Shown piece by piece: positions 8,619 through 18,526 of a stretch of DNA of 64,000 nucleotides. A program made the translations under genes and the position numbers. A model generated the notes under the pieces. That model was not told the DNA's origin and did no database searches. It was given only the letters and a program-made list of their open reading frames with translations. Source of the DNA: CAVOJV01 sp963696325 (GTDB lineage: Bacteria; Pseudomonadota; Gammaproteobacteria; Competibacterales; Competibacteraceae); the NCBI GenBank assembly GCA_963696325.1, contig CAVOJV010000048.1, forward strand, positions 1 to 64,000. Reading direction: 5' to 3'. The number at the start of each line of letters is the position of its first letter. The stretch's first letter is position 1.

Positions 8619-10471
8619 TGTGCGGAATCGGCGGGATACGTGACCTGAGCGGTCAGAATGTCAGCCGCGAAGTGCTGGAGGCGATGGGAGCCACCCTGCT
8701 CCACCGCGGACCGGACGAGCAGTCCAGCTGGGCCGAACCCGGCATAGGGCTCGCGCATACAAGGCTTTCGATCATCGACCTGGGCGGATCCCACCAGCCG
8801 ATGCACTCTGCGGACGGCGACTGGGTGATCGTGTTCAACGGCGAGGTCTTCAACTACCGCGAGCTCAGGGCGGACTTGGACTACCCGTTCAGCACCGACG
8901 GCGACACGGAGGTAATCCTCGCCGGGTTGAGCAGCCGCGGCATCGGGTTCGTGTCGGAGCTCCGTGGGCAGTTCGCCTTTGCCGCCTTCGAGCGCTCAAC
9001 AGGTACGCTGCACCTGGTCCGGGACCGACTCGGGATCCTGCCGCTCTACTACCGCTGGGACGGCAACCGGCTGGTCTTCGCATCGGAGATCAAGGCGATC
9101 CTCGCCGCCGGCGGCAGACCCGCGGAGGTCGACCGGTTGAGTCTCGACGCCTACCTGACCAGCCGCGCAGTGCCCGCGCCCGACACCCTCTTCGACGGCA
9201 TCAAGAAGCTGCCCCCCGGCTTCCGCTGCGAAGTGCGCTCTGACGGCGGCACCACCTTCCAGCGGTACTGGACGCCGCCGGAGGTCGACGGCTCCGTCCG
9301 GTGGAGCGCTGCCGGCGTTGTCGACGCCGTAGAGCGAGCCATCCGTGACGCAGTCAGGGCCGCGCTGGTGGCGGACGTTCCGGTCGGCGCATACCTGAGC
9401 GGTGGCGTCGACAGCAGCCTGATCGTGGCGGTGATGAAGTCGCTGCGGGGCGACGCACCGGTCGAGACCTTCGCGGCCGGGTTCGGCGATCCCCGCTACG
9501 ACGAGCTCCCCTGGGCGCGTCTGGTCAGCCAACACGTGGGCACGACGCACCACGAGGTGCATGTTCGCGCGGAGGACTTCGAGGAGTTGTGGCCTCGCAT
9601 GACTTGGCACCGCGACGCGCCGATCTCGGAGCCGTCCGACATGGCGGTGTTCCGGCTGGCCGAGCTCGCCCGCAAGCATGTCACGGTCGTGCTGTCCGGC
9701 GAGGGCGGCGACGAGCTCTTCGGGGGGTACCCGAAATATCGGCTGGCGCGTCTGCTCGCCCTGTCTCGGCTAATACCCGCCGGCGTACGTGGCGGGCTGG
9801 CGGGCTTCCTGGAGCGGCGGCTTCCCCAGGGCTTGGGACGGGCACGAATCGCGCTGCGCGCCGCCGGCGCGCCGACCGAGGCGGCCCAACTCCGGACCTG
9901 GTTCGCTCCGTTCACTGCCGCGGAACGGCGAGCACTCCTCGGCACCGGTCCCGCACCCGAACGGGAGCGGCCCGAGACCGGCGGATGCGACCCGGTGGAC
10001 CGCATGCTTCGCCACGACCTCGCGAGCTGGCTGCCGGACAACCTGCTGGAGCGAGGCGACCGGATGAGCATGGCGTCGTCGCTGGAGTTGCGACCCCCCT
10101 TGCTCGACCACGAACTGGTCGAGCTGGCGTTCCGGCTGCCCTCTTCGGTGAAGGTGCGTCGCGGCGTGACCAAGTGGGTGCTCAAGGAGGTCGCCCGACG
10201 ATACCTGCCGTCCGAAGTCGTCGACCGCCGCAAGGTCGGTTTTCGAGTGCCTCTCGATAACTGGTTCCGCACCGGGCTTCGGGACTCGATGTGGGATCGG
10301 CTCACCGGCGAATCGTCCTTCGTCGGCAGCAACTTCGACCGACGGCAGGTGCGCGAGCTCCTGACCCGGCACGAGAGCGGCCGCTACAACGAGGAGAGCC
10401 GAATCTGGACGCTGATGTCCCTGGAGGTCTGGCACGACACGTGCGTCGCCAGAGCGGGCGGCCGGCCATGA
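8618..10471 (+). CDS. asnB: Asparagine synthase (glutamine-hydrolysing)
   Basis: Full-length 617-residue class II amidotransferase. The start is fixed by MCGIGG: the processed N-terminus exposes Cys2, the glutaminase nucleophile. The N-terminal Ntn domain contains HRGPDE and FNGEVFNYRELR. The synthetase domain has the PP-loop SGGVDSSL and GEGGDELFGGYPKYR. It makes asparagine, or amidates a sugar acid or peptide, using glutamine and ATP. Asn-synthase paralogues are common in actinobacterial EPS and capsule loci, where they are thought to amidate uronic acids; that role here is inferred from context. It is the last gene of the high-GC plus-strand block and is followed by an IS21 relic. Confidence 0.93.
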   Translation: MCGIGGIRDLSGQNVSREVLEAMGATLLHRGPDEQSSWAEPGIGLAHTRLSIIDLGGSHQPMHSADGDWVIVFNGEVFNYRELRADLDYPFSTDGDTEVILAGLSSRGIGFVSELRGQFAFAAFERSTGTLHLVRDRLGILPLYYRWDGNRLVFASEIKAILAAGGRPAEVDRLSLDAYLTSRAVPAPDTLFDGIKKLPPGFRCEVRSDGGTTFQRYWTPPEVDGSVRWSAAGVVDAVERAIRDAVRAALVADVPVGAYLSGGVDSSLIVAVMKSLRGDAPVETFAAGFGDPRYDELPWARLVSQHVGTTHHEVHVRAEDFEELWPRMTWHRDAPISEPSDMAVFRLAELARKHVTVVLSGEGGDELFGGYPKYRLARLLALSRLIPAGVRGGLAGFLERRLPQGLGRARIALRAAGAPTEAAQLRTWFAPFTAAERRALLGTGPAPERERPETGGCDPVDRMLRHDLASWLPDNLLERGDRMSMASSLELRPPLLDHELVELAFRLPSSVKVRRGVTKWVLKEVARRYLPSEVVDRRKVGFRVPLDNWFRTGLRDSMWDRLTGESSFVGSNFDRRQVRELLTRHESGRYNEESRIWTLMSLEVWHDTCVARAGGRP

Positions 10472-10529
10472 GCGGCAGACGGCGACAACCCAGGTGTTGC
10501 TTAACTGTAACCAAGTGTCCGTTTTCCCT

Positions 10530-10765
10530 TGACCACAACACGCCACTCTTGAGGTTGTCGGGCAGCACCAGCAGTTCGGGCACGCCGCCGAGGGCTTCGA
10601 AAAGCTGCACATGGGAGCCGAAACCAGTCGGCTAAGCCCTGGGTCAAGGTGGCCTCGACCGGGGGGTAGTTGGAGGCACCAAGTACAGCCAAGAAGATCT
10701 GCGCCGCGTAACCGGCAGGGCCTGAGAGGTGGCTCCGCGAAACTGAACACGGCCCAAGAACATCG
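10530..10765 (-). mobile_element. istA: IS21-family IstA transposase relic
   Basis: Read on the minus strand, two frames together give AQIFLAVLGASNY, VEATLTQGLADW, FEALGGVPELLV and PDNLKSGV. This is the characteristic core of IS21 IstA (DDE catalytic domain). At least two frameshifts separate the pieces and both ends are missing. No IstB, terminal repeats or target duplication are visible. It sits exactly at the right edge of the actinobacterial-looking block, so it may mark a past insertion or rearrangement junction. Confidence 0.8.
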
Positions 10766-10883
10766 GTGGGTCAATAGAGTACCGGGACCCTTTTGGTCAC
10801 GTGATCGGCGATGTGATCCTCGGAAGATGGTGTCCCGTCCCACCGTGTACCCGCGCAACCGACGACTAACCCGTCCCATGACG
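10766..10883. other. Junction sequence without a recognisable gene
   Basis: I see no gene or convincing repeat here. It lies between the IS21 relic and the eroded 3' end of the polymerase gene and is probably a recombination scar. Confidence 0.5.
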
Positions 10884-12274
10884 TCACGTTGTAGTCCCCC
10901 CCACTCGCGCGCCGCAATACTGAGAACTTGGCGAAGCTGCGCCGCCCGATAGGGATCGCATACGGTTACTTGACCGGTCCACAGTGGGATTCGCAAAAGC
11001 TCGCGTGATGCTCGCGATCACTGCGATTTGCATAACCCAAACCACCTGGGTTTGGTCAAAATATGTTATCGCGAACCAGTTGACAGTATGGCCTACCAGC
11101 ATGGCACCAAGTCCCCAGAGCAGAAATTCTTCCGCAGTCGGGTGCCCCGTGAGGTCGAACGAACAACTGCCAAGGCTCCGCCTAACTCACGGAATGCTCG
11201 AATCAAAAGAAGAACGAAAAGAAATATCGCGACAATGCCGGCGTCCAACCCGAACTTTAGGTATAAATTGGTAATATCAACGGCATTTCCAACGAGATAA
11301 GGAAACCAGTCTCTGGTAAGGTCAAGAGGCATTCCTGCGAGCCACCAGTTTGTGATATTGTCAAATGCGACCTCCATTAAGCGGGATCGATGCCAGCCAT
11401 CGCCCCCGGCGACTAAGCTCATTTTGGCCGGCAGATACCACAGCGGAGCCTTCATGAACAGGCCGACCAACACGAGTACAATAACAATAGCCCACCTTAC
11501 GAAGACCATACCTGTACGCACCACCCACAACAGCCAGGCTATCAACGTAATCGCAGCGAAACTCGCAGGACCGCCCGAATTCGAGAAAAAGACTACAGCG
11601 ACGCAAAGGCCTAAGCCAACGAAGGCGCGCATCCGGCACTGCCTTGTCAAGGCCAAAACAATGTATAACGGTAGAAAGCTTGCGCCAAGCGTCCCAAGTA
11701 ACGAAGGGTGACTGAAGCTGCCCACACAACGCACCCTTGCAGGCTCGTAGACGGTTGGTAATCCGCCCACGAGCGCAAAGGGATTCTGGCCCGTTGCGCG
11801 TTCCGCGAACAACAGCGCTACAAATGGTATTAGGATTAGGGCAAAGTCTTTTAAGAATTGCACAAAATCGTCCATGCCGCCGATGAGAGCCCGGAACGTG
11901 ACATAGCATAGCCCCGCATCGACCATCGATCCTATCCTATCCATTGTGCCGACTTGACTTACCGCCGAGGAAGTCCCGTACCCAACGCTCGAACGCAGTA
12001 AGAACACCGCCGTAGTGTATACATAGGCCAAGATGAACGCCTTATCGATCCCATTCAGGCCATCAGGTGAGAACTCCTTGCGCATGGTGACCCGGACAAA
12101 GCCAGCGAGTTCTAAGAATCTCATTGGAGAGAAGTGAATTCCCATTACTTCAACTCCTGCCACCGCGGGCAGATAAAGCGCCCCGGCCATCATGGCAAGT
12201 AGCGCCCATCTTCTAGGCGAAAACAGCACTAGGAGCACTAGGGTCACTAGCATGCCCATCGCTAGCGGATTCAT
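10884..12274 (-). pseudogene. O-antigen ligase / Wzy-like polysaccharide polymerase, frameshifted near its 3' end
   Basis: ATG at 12274 begins a polytopic membrane protein with about ten hydrophobic segments (for example MGMLVTLVLLVLF and WAIVIVLVLVGLF) and a long periplasmic loop around MSLVAGGDGWHRSRLMEVA, the usual layout of the Wzy/WaaL O-antigen ligase superfamily. It would polymerise the repeat units flipped by Wzx or ligate the chain. The reading frame breaks at about 11155-11162. The natural continuation (FDLTGHPTAEEFLLWGLGA, then MLVGHTVNWFAITYFDQ) is in another frame and adds a last membrane helix; the 3' end after ~10985 looks replaced. Gene order on this strand is Wzx, WcaJ-like, GT, AlgD, GT4, this gene, as expected of a Wzy-dependent EPS operon. 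Confidence 0.75.
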
Positions 12275-12623
12275 AATTGCATCAAAGCCTGGGAAAGATT
12301 GTAGTATTCATCCCGGCACTGGGACCCGGCGGAGTCACAACCCGGGTGTACGCTATATGCCGCGCCGGCCTGACGTCCCGTATACCGCGCGCAAACATCT
12401 GCGATAAGTCGGCGGCTGGGACGTCGCCCCATACCTTCTTGGTGGTGGTTTTCGAAGTAAGCCACTGCCCGACTTTAGCTCTTACGCGATCATTTACCAC
12501 TTGAGGGGCGTGCGAGATCAGGCGTTGGCAAAGGTGTACGGGGGGGTCGCAGGAACTGCCCACGCAGCGCCCGAAAAAGATGAGTAAAGCAGGGTTTCAC
12601 GTGGGCGGGTCCCCTTGGGGATG
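12275..12623. other. Intergenic stretch with no assignable gene
   Basis: A 93-residue minus-strand frame (12282-12563) has no recognisable domain. I see no promoter or terminator I would defend. It separates the polymerase gene from the duplicated GT4 3' end. Confidence 0.45.
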
Positions 12624-12943
12624 TTAGGTGGCTCGACCTGCGGGAAATCTGTCACCACCCCGCCTGACGGGATCCTGGAATACGGCCTCGTAAGCCCGAA
12701 GTAACTTAGGCGCCTCGTACGCCCATTCGAGTTCGTTTCGCGCCCGGGTGAGTCCGAACTTGCCCATTCTCTCGCGCATCACCGGATTATCGAGGAGTAA
12801 TAGAATCTTTCTGCCAAGTCTTCCACGTTGTTCTTTTCAGCGTATAGGGACGCCTCACCCGCGGAAACTCGTCCCTCGGTTAAATCGAACTGCACGATCG
12901 GCTTGCCCAAGGGCATATATTCCATAATTTTATTCATAGAGGG
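12624..12943 (-). pseudogene. Second copy of the GT4 3' end (truncated, frameshifted)
   Basis: Aligned by eye, this is roughly 90% identical in DNA to 17294-17605. It encodes MNKIMEYMPLGKPIVQFDL, EGRVSAGEASLYAEKNN and, after one missing T near 12806, the end of the domain (LRAYEAVFQ). The tail then differs (DPVRRGGD to RAT, stop at 12624). The 5' part is replaced at about 12943 by the 3' end of the actinobacterial-looking GT gene. The two copies therefore bracket the 12.9-17.3 kb block as imperfect direct repeats. Confidence 0.85.
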
Positions 12944-12947
12944 GGAG

Positions 12948-14012
12948 TCAATTGGTCGTTGAGTGCGCGAGCAACTCAGCGTAGGTACTCACAACCTCGT
13001 CGCGTTCCCGTACGGGCGAGTACTCGGCCAAGATGAACCTTGACGCCTCCCGGCCACGGGTGCGACACCACGCGGGGTCTGTGCGGTCGCACGCGACAGC
13101 ATCCTCCACGGCGCGGGCGAAACTTAGGACATCACCCGTCTCCACGGGCGCGCTGAACTCCGGACAGAAGAATTCCCGGCCGCCGAACCCGTGGTACCCG
13201 ACAACATAGTTACCACAGGCCATGGCCTCTGCGGCCGACAGCCCGAATCCCTCCTGGTAGGAGAATGCCAGGAAGATCCGTGTTGTGCGCAGTTGCTTGG
13301 CGACCTCAGCGTGTGGCAGGCCATGCAGGGGCACAACCTCCCAACCGTCGAGCGCACCGCGCCCCCGGAGCATGTGCAGCACCTGTTCAGCGTCTGCGAA
13401 GCCGCGCCGCGGCATGTAGGCGATGCGGCGATCACGCGGGCAATTACCCGGATTGAACAGCACAGGATCGATGCTGAGGTGGATCCGGTGCAGGTGGAAA
13501 CCCGGGAACGCGTGGCGCAGCAGGTCCGCGCTGTGATCTGAGACGGTGATGACGCCAGCGAGGTCGGGACTTGTCCGATAGTGGTGGACTACCGACTCGA
13601 CGGCTCGACTCCACGTCAGGTGGCCGCTCTGGTTGAAGACGACGTGCCGAACACCGCAGGGCATCCGGCACGCGACTTCGACGTCGAGCTCGGAGAAGAC
13701 GAGCAGATCCCCTCGCCCCACCCTGGTCGTCGCCACGTCGGTCACCTGCGTCTCGGACTCGAACCAAGTACAACGGAACCCACGACGCTGGTGCAGGACG
13801 AAAGCGCGGATGCCGACGGAGTTTAGCAGATCCACATGCCGGTAGATGACGCGGATGCCGCCAGAAGGGGCGTCGTAGTCCGGCGTGAGGAAGTACACCG
13901 TTGGAGTCTGAACCGGCTCGTCCGTCACAGGGACGACCAAGCGGGCACGCCGATGCCGGTCCACGGCTTGGCCGATCCGCTTGTAGAGGGTCCGCGCGAG
14001 GTCTTCCAACAT
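12948..14012 (-). CDS. Glycosyltransferase family 4, high-GC type
   Basis: A 354-residue GT-B protein from ATG 14012. N-terminal motifs are YFLTPDYDAPSGGIRVIYRH and VFNQSGHLTWS. The C-terminal donor domain contains the GT4 signature FSYQEGFGLSAAEAMACG with the EX7E pair. It would add one sugar to the growing repeat unit at the cytoplasmic face. The stop of an upstream frame (14016) is a few bases before its ATG, which points to an operon with the next gene upstream. The gene is very high in GC with Arg/Asp/Val-rich codons and looks actinobacterial. Its 3' end abuts the truncated proteobacterial GT4 copy. Confidence 0.85.
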   Translation of the reverse strand: MLEDLARTLYKRIGQAVDRHRRARLVVPVTDEPVQTPTVYFLTPDYDAPSGGIRVIYRHVDLLNSVGIRAFVLHQRRGFRCTWFESETQVTDVATTRVGRGDLLVFSELDVEVACRMPCGVRHVVFNQSGHLTWSRAVESVVHHYRTSPDLAGVITVSDHSADLLRHAFPGFHLHRIHLSIDPVLFNPGNCPRDRRIAYMPRRGFADAEQVLHMLRGRGALDGWEVVPLHGLPHAEVAKQLRTTRIFLAFSYQEGFGLSAAEAMACGNYVVGYHGFGGREFFCPEFSAPVETGDVLSFARAVEDAVACDRTDPAWCRTRGREASRFILAEYSPVRERDEVVSTYAELLAHSTTN

Positions 14013-14015
14013 GGG

Positions 14016-14303
14016 CTACCCCCACCCGCCCTGCAGAACGCCCTCGTGCAGCCATAACTCGCCGTGCACCGCGGCCATCAGGACTTGGGCATGGCTACGC
14101 AGACATACGTCTGTATGGAAGCGCACAGCGGACTCGCTAATCAGCCGTTGTCGCCTGTCGAGCCAGGAGGCACGATCAGTGATCAGCGAACTCATGGTGG
14201 CGACGAGTGCCCCCCGGTTGACTTGGCACGCAAAGCGCGCCGCGCGCATCGTCTGCCAGTCCCTGTGACGCACCGCCGAGTAGGCTGTCGGCGATGCGGC
14301 CAC
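14016..14303 (-). CDS. Hypothetical protein or displaced C-terminus of the upstream GT4
   Basis: A 95-codon frame (GTG/ATG region at 14303) whose TAG lies 1-4 bases before the ATG of the next gene, an operon-like spacing. The sequence (RDWQTMRAARFACQVN, ELWLHEGVLQGG) matches no domain I know. It overlaps the end of the GT4 frame at 14176-14303 in a different frame. It could be a true small gene or the remaining part of a frameshifted larger one. Confidence 0.35.
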   Translation of the reverse strand: MAASPTAYSAVRHRDWQTMRAARFACQVNRGALVATMSSLITDRASWLDRRQRLISESAVRFHTDVCLRSHAQVLMAAVHGELWLHEGVLQGGWG

Positions 14304-15386
14304 TGACGGCTTGCCAGGTCGACTCCGCCGCTCGTGCCAGCGCCCGGGTTCCCATCGACCGGGCGGTGTCCATATCGGAGAGCTGGAGCATGGCCCGGAT
14401 CAACGCTTCCCGATCATGCGGGTCCACGCTGATGGCGGCGTCCTGCAACAGTTCACCGGCTCCACCGCAGGTTGTGCCGATCACGGGCAGACCAGCCGAG
14501 GCCGCCTCCAGGTAGGAGATGGGAGAAGGGTTGAACAGACTCGGCAAAACAAAAGCTGTGGCACGGGCGAACAGGCGATCAAGCAACTGCTGTGCGCGCG
14601 CACTCTCCCGGGGCAGAAAGCCGTGGCCCGTCACACCTTGCAGATCCACTCCAGGATGCTCCCCTACGAGGTCAAGCGTAGCATCCGGGAACTGTTCGCG
14701 CACCCGTGCAAAGGCATCTATTACGGCTACGCCGTTCTTGCGCTTCCAATCAACGCCAACAAAGAGGAAGTGCGGTGACGCCCAGTCCCTGCCTCCGGAG
14801 GAGTTCGAAGAGGCCGGTGGCCCATCCCGACCACACGCACCCTGTTCTCTGGTACGCCGAAGTCCTCAACTACAGACCTCTTAGCCCAGTTGGTACTGAC
14901 GCAGGCTATATTGGCTCGTCTGCAGGCCTCGGCTTGCCGCCGTGCCCAGCCCTGCACGGCGTCGATCGGGAATCCACTCAGGCGCAGGTCGGAGTCCTCG
15001 TATCGGAGGAAAAGTGTGAAGTTGCCGTCGTCGTAGGTTGCCACCGGTACGGTGTATCCGCGCATCACTCGCGCCAGATCATACATGTCGGTACCCATCG
15101 CCACGATTGCGTCAAGGCGTCCAACTCGTCGCAATGCGGCTGCTATGGAGATTGATCTAACCATCACGTACAGGGGCTCTCGATGTGCCACCGTGCCACA
15201 CACCCCGCGGAATCGCCTGAGAAGGGCCAACGGGAGTCGGACCAACTCGGGGATTCGGCAAGGTATCTGGAGCCAGGTCTATGCCCAAGGATGAGAAGCC
15301 GTCGGATAGCCCTCGTGGGGTTCGGACCAGTTGGCCGGGGAAGTCGGATCTTTGACGGGATACAATAGGCCAATGCGCGTCTTCAT
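14176..15386 (-). pseudogene. Glycosyltransferase family 4, high-GC type, broken by several frameshifts
   Basis: The start is ATG 15386 behind GAGGAT (MKTRIGLLYPVKDPTSPANW). Frame changes occur near 15321 (SGTPRGL motif), 15250, and 14800-14830 (DWASPHFLFVGVDWKRKNG). The last frame holds the donor domain: LVGEHPGVDLQGVTGHGFLP and LPSLFNPSPISYLEAASAG, a GT4 EX7E-type motif. All parts together make one normal ~400-residue enzyme. The indels fall in a high-GC gene, between intact neighbours. Role: adds a sugar to the EPS repeat unit. Either a decayed gene or assembly errors. Confidence 0.78.
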
Positions 15387-15394
15387 CGTTATCC

Positions 15395-17266
15395 TCAGGA
15401 ATTCCGCCTAATAAAATCAGCGACCGCCCCCAGCGGGGGTGGTTTGATGAAGGCCCCCGTGGGGCCAGAGTTTCGGACTGACATCGACGACAATACCGAC
15501 ACCGAGGCCGGTGGCGAACTCGTCGCTGGGAGCGTCAATCGCCTTGTCCATCGGCAAGGCCACCGGCGATGCCAGGTCCTTCTCGATTCGGCCGCCGATG
15601 CCGCATACAGGTCGGGACGCACCGATTTCTTCAAGGCGTCATTACCGCCAATGCACGCCGCAACGGCAGAGCCTCTCGGAGTCCACCGCCAGAGGCGGTG
15701 GCTTACCAGCTGTGAGTTACCGCGCGGGGCTGCGCTCGTGTCTGTGCGGCGCTCTTTCGCCAACGCCGCCGGACTATCGGCAACGCTGGAGCACGTGTCG
15801 TCCCAGCCACCCTGCGCCCACCGGCCCTCGATCCGTTGGTCGTAGAGCCAATCCAGCACGCCATAGCCCGAGCGGGCCTCTTCGTAGACCGTCACCAGGC
15901 GTTCGGCCATCGCCGTGATCCCGAAGTTGGACTCTGCGAAAGAGCGACCGAACCGCCCCAGTCGAGCGCGTTCGCCGGCGCTGGCGAACAGCGGGACCAG
16001 TTCACGGGTCAGTTCATCGACCGGCTCAGCTCTGAGTTCCTCGCTCCAAAAGCTGCACCGGAATAGCTCTGCCGCAGTTTCCGGGGTGAATGTCCGGAAC
16101 CACCCGTACTCGCCAGCCACGATCAGTGGCTTTCCGAACGAGAGCGCTCGGGCTGCCGATCCACCCATGCCCAGCACGACGTCTGCCGCGGCGTATGCGG
16201 GACGGGGATCGGACATCGGCCCCGTGAATACACACGCTCGTCGGTTGAGGCGACCGTTGACGCGCTCACCGATCTTCCGAAGCCGCGCCTCGTCTTTGCC
16301 GGTACCCACGATCACCAGGTCAACGTCGGTCGGCTGCAGGCGGTCGAACGCGTTCAAGGCCGCGTCAATTCCCGTAGTCTTGACCGGTCGCAGCGGCTCG
16401 CCGTCAAGACGGCTCACGATAACGAGACGGAGATGATCCGCCGCGAGCCCATGATCCGCCAGGAACTGGCCTGTCGGCACGGCCGCTGTGGAGTCACGTT
16501 CGAGGTCCACCGGAGGGCTGATGAGGTGGACCGGACCGTGGCGGTCCCTCAGGTCGTCGACCAGGTAGCCGGTACCAACGATCAGGCTTGGGGCCTGGTA
16601 GACGGAGGGATCCACCTCCATCTCGTACACTGTAATGACAAACGGGCGCCGTGCCATGAAGCACGGACCCCAGTAGGCCGGCCGGATGGACCATGTCCCA
16701 TAAACATGCACGAGTTCGGCGCGATGGGCCCAGGCCAGGCGCGAGAGGTTACGTGCCCCGCCTAAGGTGGAGGTCGGGCGCTCGAACTTCTCCAAGTGCA
16801 CCTCGCGGTCGGCGGCCACGTCGAACAGGGAGGGGCCGTCGGGAAGAGAATCTGCCGGACCGACCAGCACCGAGTCGTATCCCCGATCGCGGACCGCAGC
16901 GGCCAGGTCGACGGCGTTGATCTGGCTCCCACCCAGCTCAAGGCTATTCACCTGTACGAGCACCCTGATCCGTGATCCGGTACCGCTCATGGCTGCTCCG
17001 GGAGTTCCGCCGACGCCGTCGTGGACGGGGTAGTTAGATCTGTGGTCGGCAGCAAGGCCGACCGCTTTCGTATTGCGGTCATCGCATTCCTCGTCGAGCC
17101 CCTCGAAGGCCGGACGCAATAGCTCTATTATCATGGGCTTATATATCAACCGAAATGAATTTGGAGTTCTGGTGTAAATATCCAATTCTGGAACAGGACC
17201 CTCCAATCCAGCTCGCGCCATTGGCTTCCTCTGCACTTTGGGGATATTGATCTTCTGCTCGGTCAT
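15395..17266 (-). CDS. Glycosyltransferase family 4 with foreign N-terminal and out-of-frame C-terminal extensions (chimeric)
   Basis: The frame spans 623 residues, but only residues ~93-460 are a GT4 enzyme. That core starts at MSGTGSRIRVLVQVNSLELG (ATG 16990), contains FVITVYEMEVD, LVIVSRLDGE, VIVGTGKDEARLRKI and VLGMGGSAARALSFGKPLIV, and ends near RLVTVYEEARSG. The first ~70 residues (MTEQKINIPKVQRKP, TPNSFRLIYKPMIIELLRP) have lower GC and look proteobacterial; they run into high-GC sequence at about 17050, which I read as a recombination junction. The last ~150 residues are Arg/Ser/Pro-rich and look like a wrong frame after an indel. The true GT4 probably starts at 16990. Confidence 0.7.
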   Translation of the reverse strand: MTEQKINIPKVQRKPMARAGLEGPVPELDIYTRTPNSFRLIYKPMIIELLRPAFEGLDEECDDRNTKAVGLAADHRSNYPVHDGVGGTPGAAMSGTGSRIRVLVQVNSLELGGSQINAVDLAAAVRDRGYDSVLVGPADSLPDGPSLFDVAADREVHLEKFERPTSTLGGARNLSRLAWAHRAELVHVYGTWSIRPAYWGPCFMARRPFVITVYEMEVDPSVYQAPSLIVGTGYLVDDLRDRHGPVHLISPPVDLERDSTAAVPTGQFLADHGLAADHLRLVIVSRLDGEPLRPVKTTGIDAALNAFDRLQPTDVDLVIVGTGKDEARLRKIGERVNGRLNRRACVFTGPMSDPRPAYAAADVVLGMGGSAARALSFGKPLIVAGEYGWFRTFTPETAAELFRCSFWSEELRAEPVDELTRELVPLFASAGERARLGRFGRSFAESNFGITAMAERLVTVYEEARSGYGVLDWLYDQRIEGRWAQGGWDDTCSSVADSPAALAKERRTDTSAAPRGNSQLVSHRLWRWTPRGSAVAACIGGNDALKKSVRPDLYAASAAESRRTWHRRWPCRWTRRLTLPATSSPPASVSVLSSMSVRNSGPTGAFIKPPPLGAVADFIRRNS

Positions 17267-17293
17267 CCGTGCTTTCCTAGATGCCTGACAGAT

Positions 17294-18526
17294 TTACGAT
17301 GCCTCGCCTGACATTATTCTGGATTCCTGAAACAAAGCCTCGTAAGCCCGCAGCAACTTAGGCGCCTCGTACGCCCACTCAAGTTCGTTGCGCACGCGGG
17401 CGAGTCCGAACTGGCCCATTCTCTCGCGCATCACCGGATTATCGAGGAGCACTAGAATCTTTTCTGCCAAGTCTTCTACGTTGTTCTTTTCAGCGTATAG
17501 CGACGCCTCACCCGCAGAAACGCGTCCCTCGGTTAAATCGAACTGCACGATGGGCTTGCCCAAGGCCATGTACTCCATAATCTTATTCATCGTCGACTTG
17601 TCATTCATGTCGTTGGCTACGTCCGGGTTCACGCACACGTCCGCTGTGTTAAGCATCTCAAGAAGCTCTTGATCCGGAGACGCGACCGGTAAATGTCACG
17701 TAATCGGCGATCCCGAGATTACGAGCCAACAGCTTCATCTCTTCCAATGAAGTGCCTGCCCCTACCAACCCAAAATGTACATCTGAGCGGCCCTTGTTCT
17801 TCACGATATGAGCCGCCGCTCGCAGCAGGTAATCAATTCCTTCCTGCTTGCCCATTACACCCACGTAACCGACCAGAAAGGCTCTTCCCCTTTTTCAATT
17901 CCGGCTTGGGAGGAAGAATTCGGAGCCGATCAAGCTTTGGACCGCTGCGCACCACGTGCACCTTGCTCGGGATCCATGCCGCCGCGCTCGATCGCGATCC
18001 GCCGATAGGATTCATTTGTGGCGATCGAGATATCGGCAGTCTTGAATGTCCAACGCTCGAACAACACCATGAGCCGATAGAGAAAGTCTCGCCTCCCGAA
18101 CTTCGCCTCGTAAAGCTCCGGGCAGATATCGTGGTGATCGAAAACGAACTTCTTGCCGAAGAACAGCTTGAAGAACCCTCCGACAAGGAACAATAGGTCA
18201 GGAGGATTGCATGCCTGAATAGCGTCAAAACCGCGCGTACGATGAATCTTCCAAGCTAGGCGGAACGAATGGAAGATCGCCGCCGAATACTCGACAACGT
18301 AGCCTTTCGCCCCGACCGCCTCCTTTGGCAAATCGTAACGATGGATATCAATGCCATCGATGCATTCATACTTCTTCTCGCAGCCCGTCCCAGTCGGACA
18401 GATGATCGACACTTCGTAACCATGGGTATGGAGCGTGGTCGCCTCCTGCCATACCCGGCGGTCGAAGGGGGATGGCAGGTTTTCGACAAGAATAAGGATT
18501 CGACGTCGCCTACCAGCAGATGCCAT
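17294..18526 (-). pseudogene. GT4 glycosyltransferase (WbuB/WcaI-like), about three frameshifts
   Basis: The start chosen is ATG 18526 (MASAGRRRRILILVENLPSP), overlapping the last codons of algD by 17 bases; ATG 18556 is possible. The N-terminal domain has SPFDRRVWQEA and DHHDICPELYEAKFG, typical of WbuB-like transferases. The frame shifts near 17966 (VHVVRSGPKLDRL), near 17885 (VGVMGKQEGIDYLL) and near 17680, after which MLNTADVCVNPDVANDMNDK and STMNKIMEYMALGKP complete the donor domain. The reconstructed length (~410 aa) is normal. It is translationally coupled to algD, so it probably transfers a sugar in the same repeat unit. Its 3' end is duplicated at 12624-12943. Confidence 0.8.
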
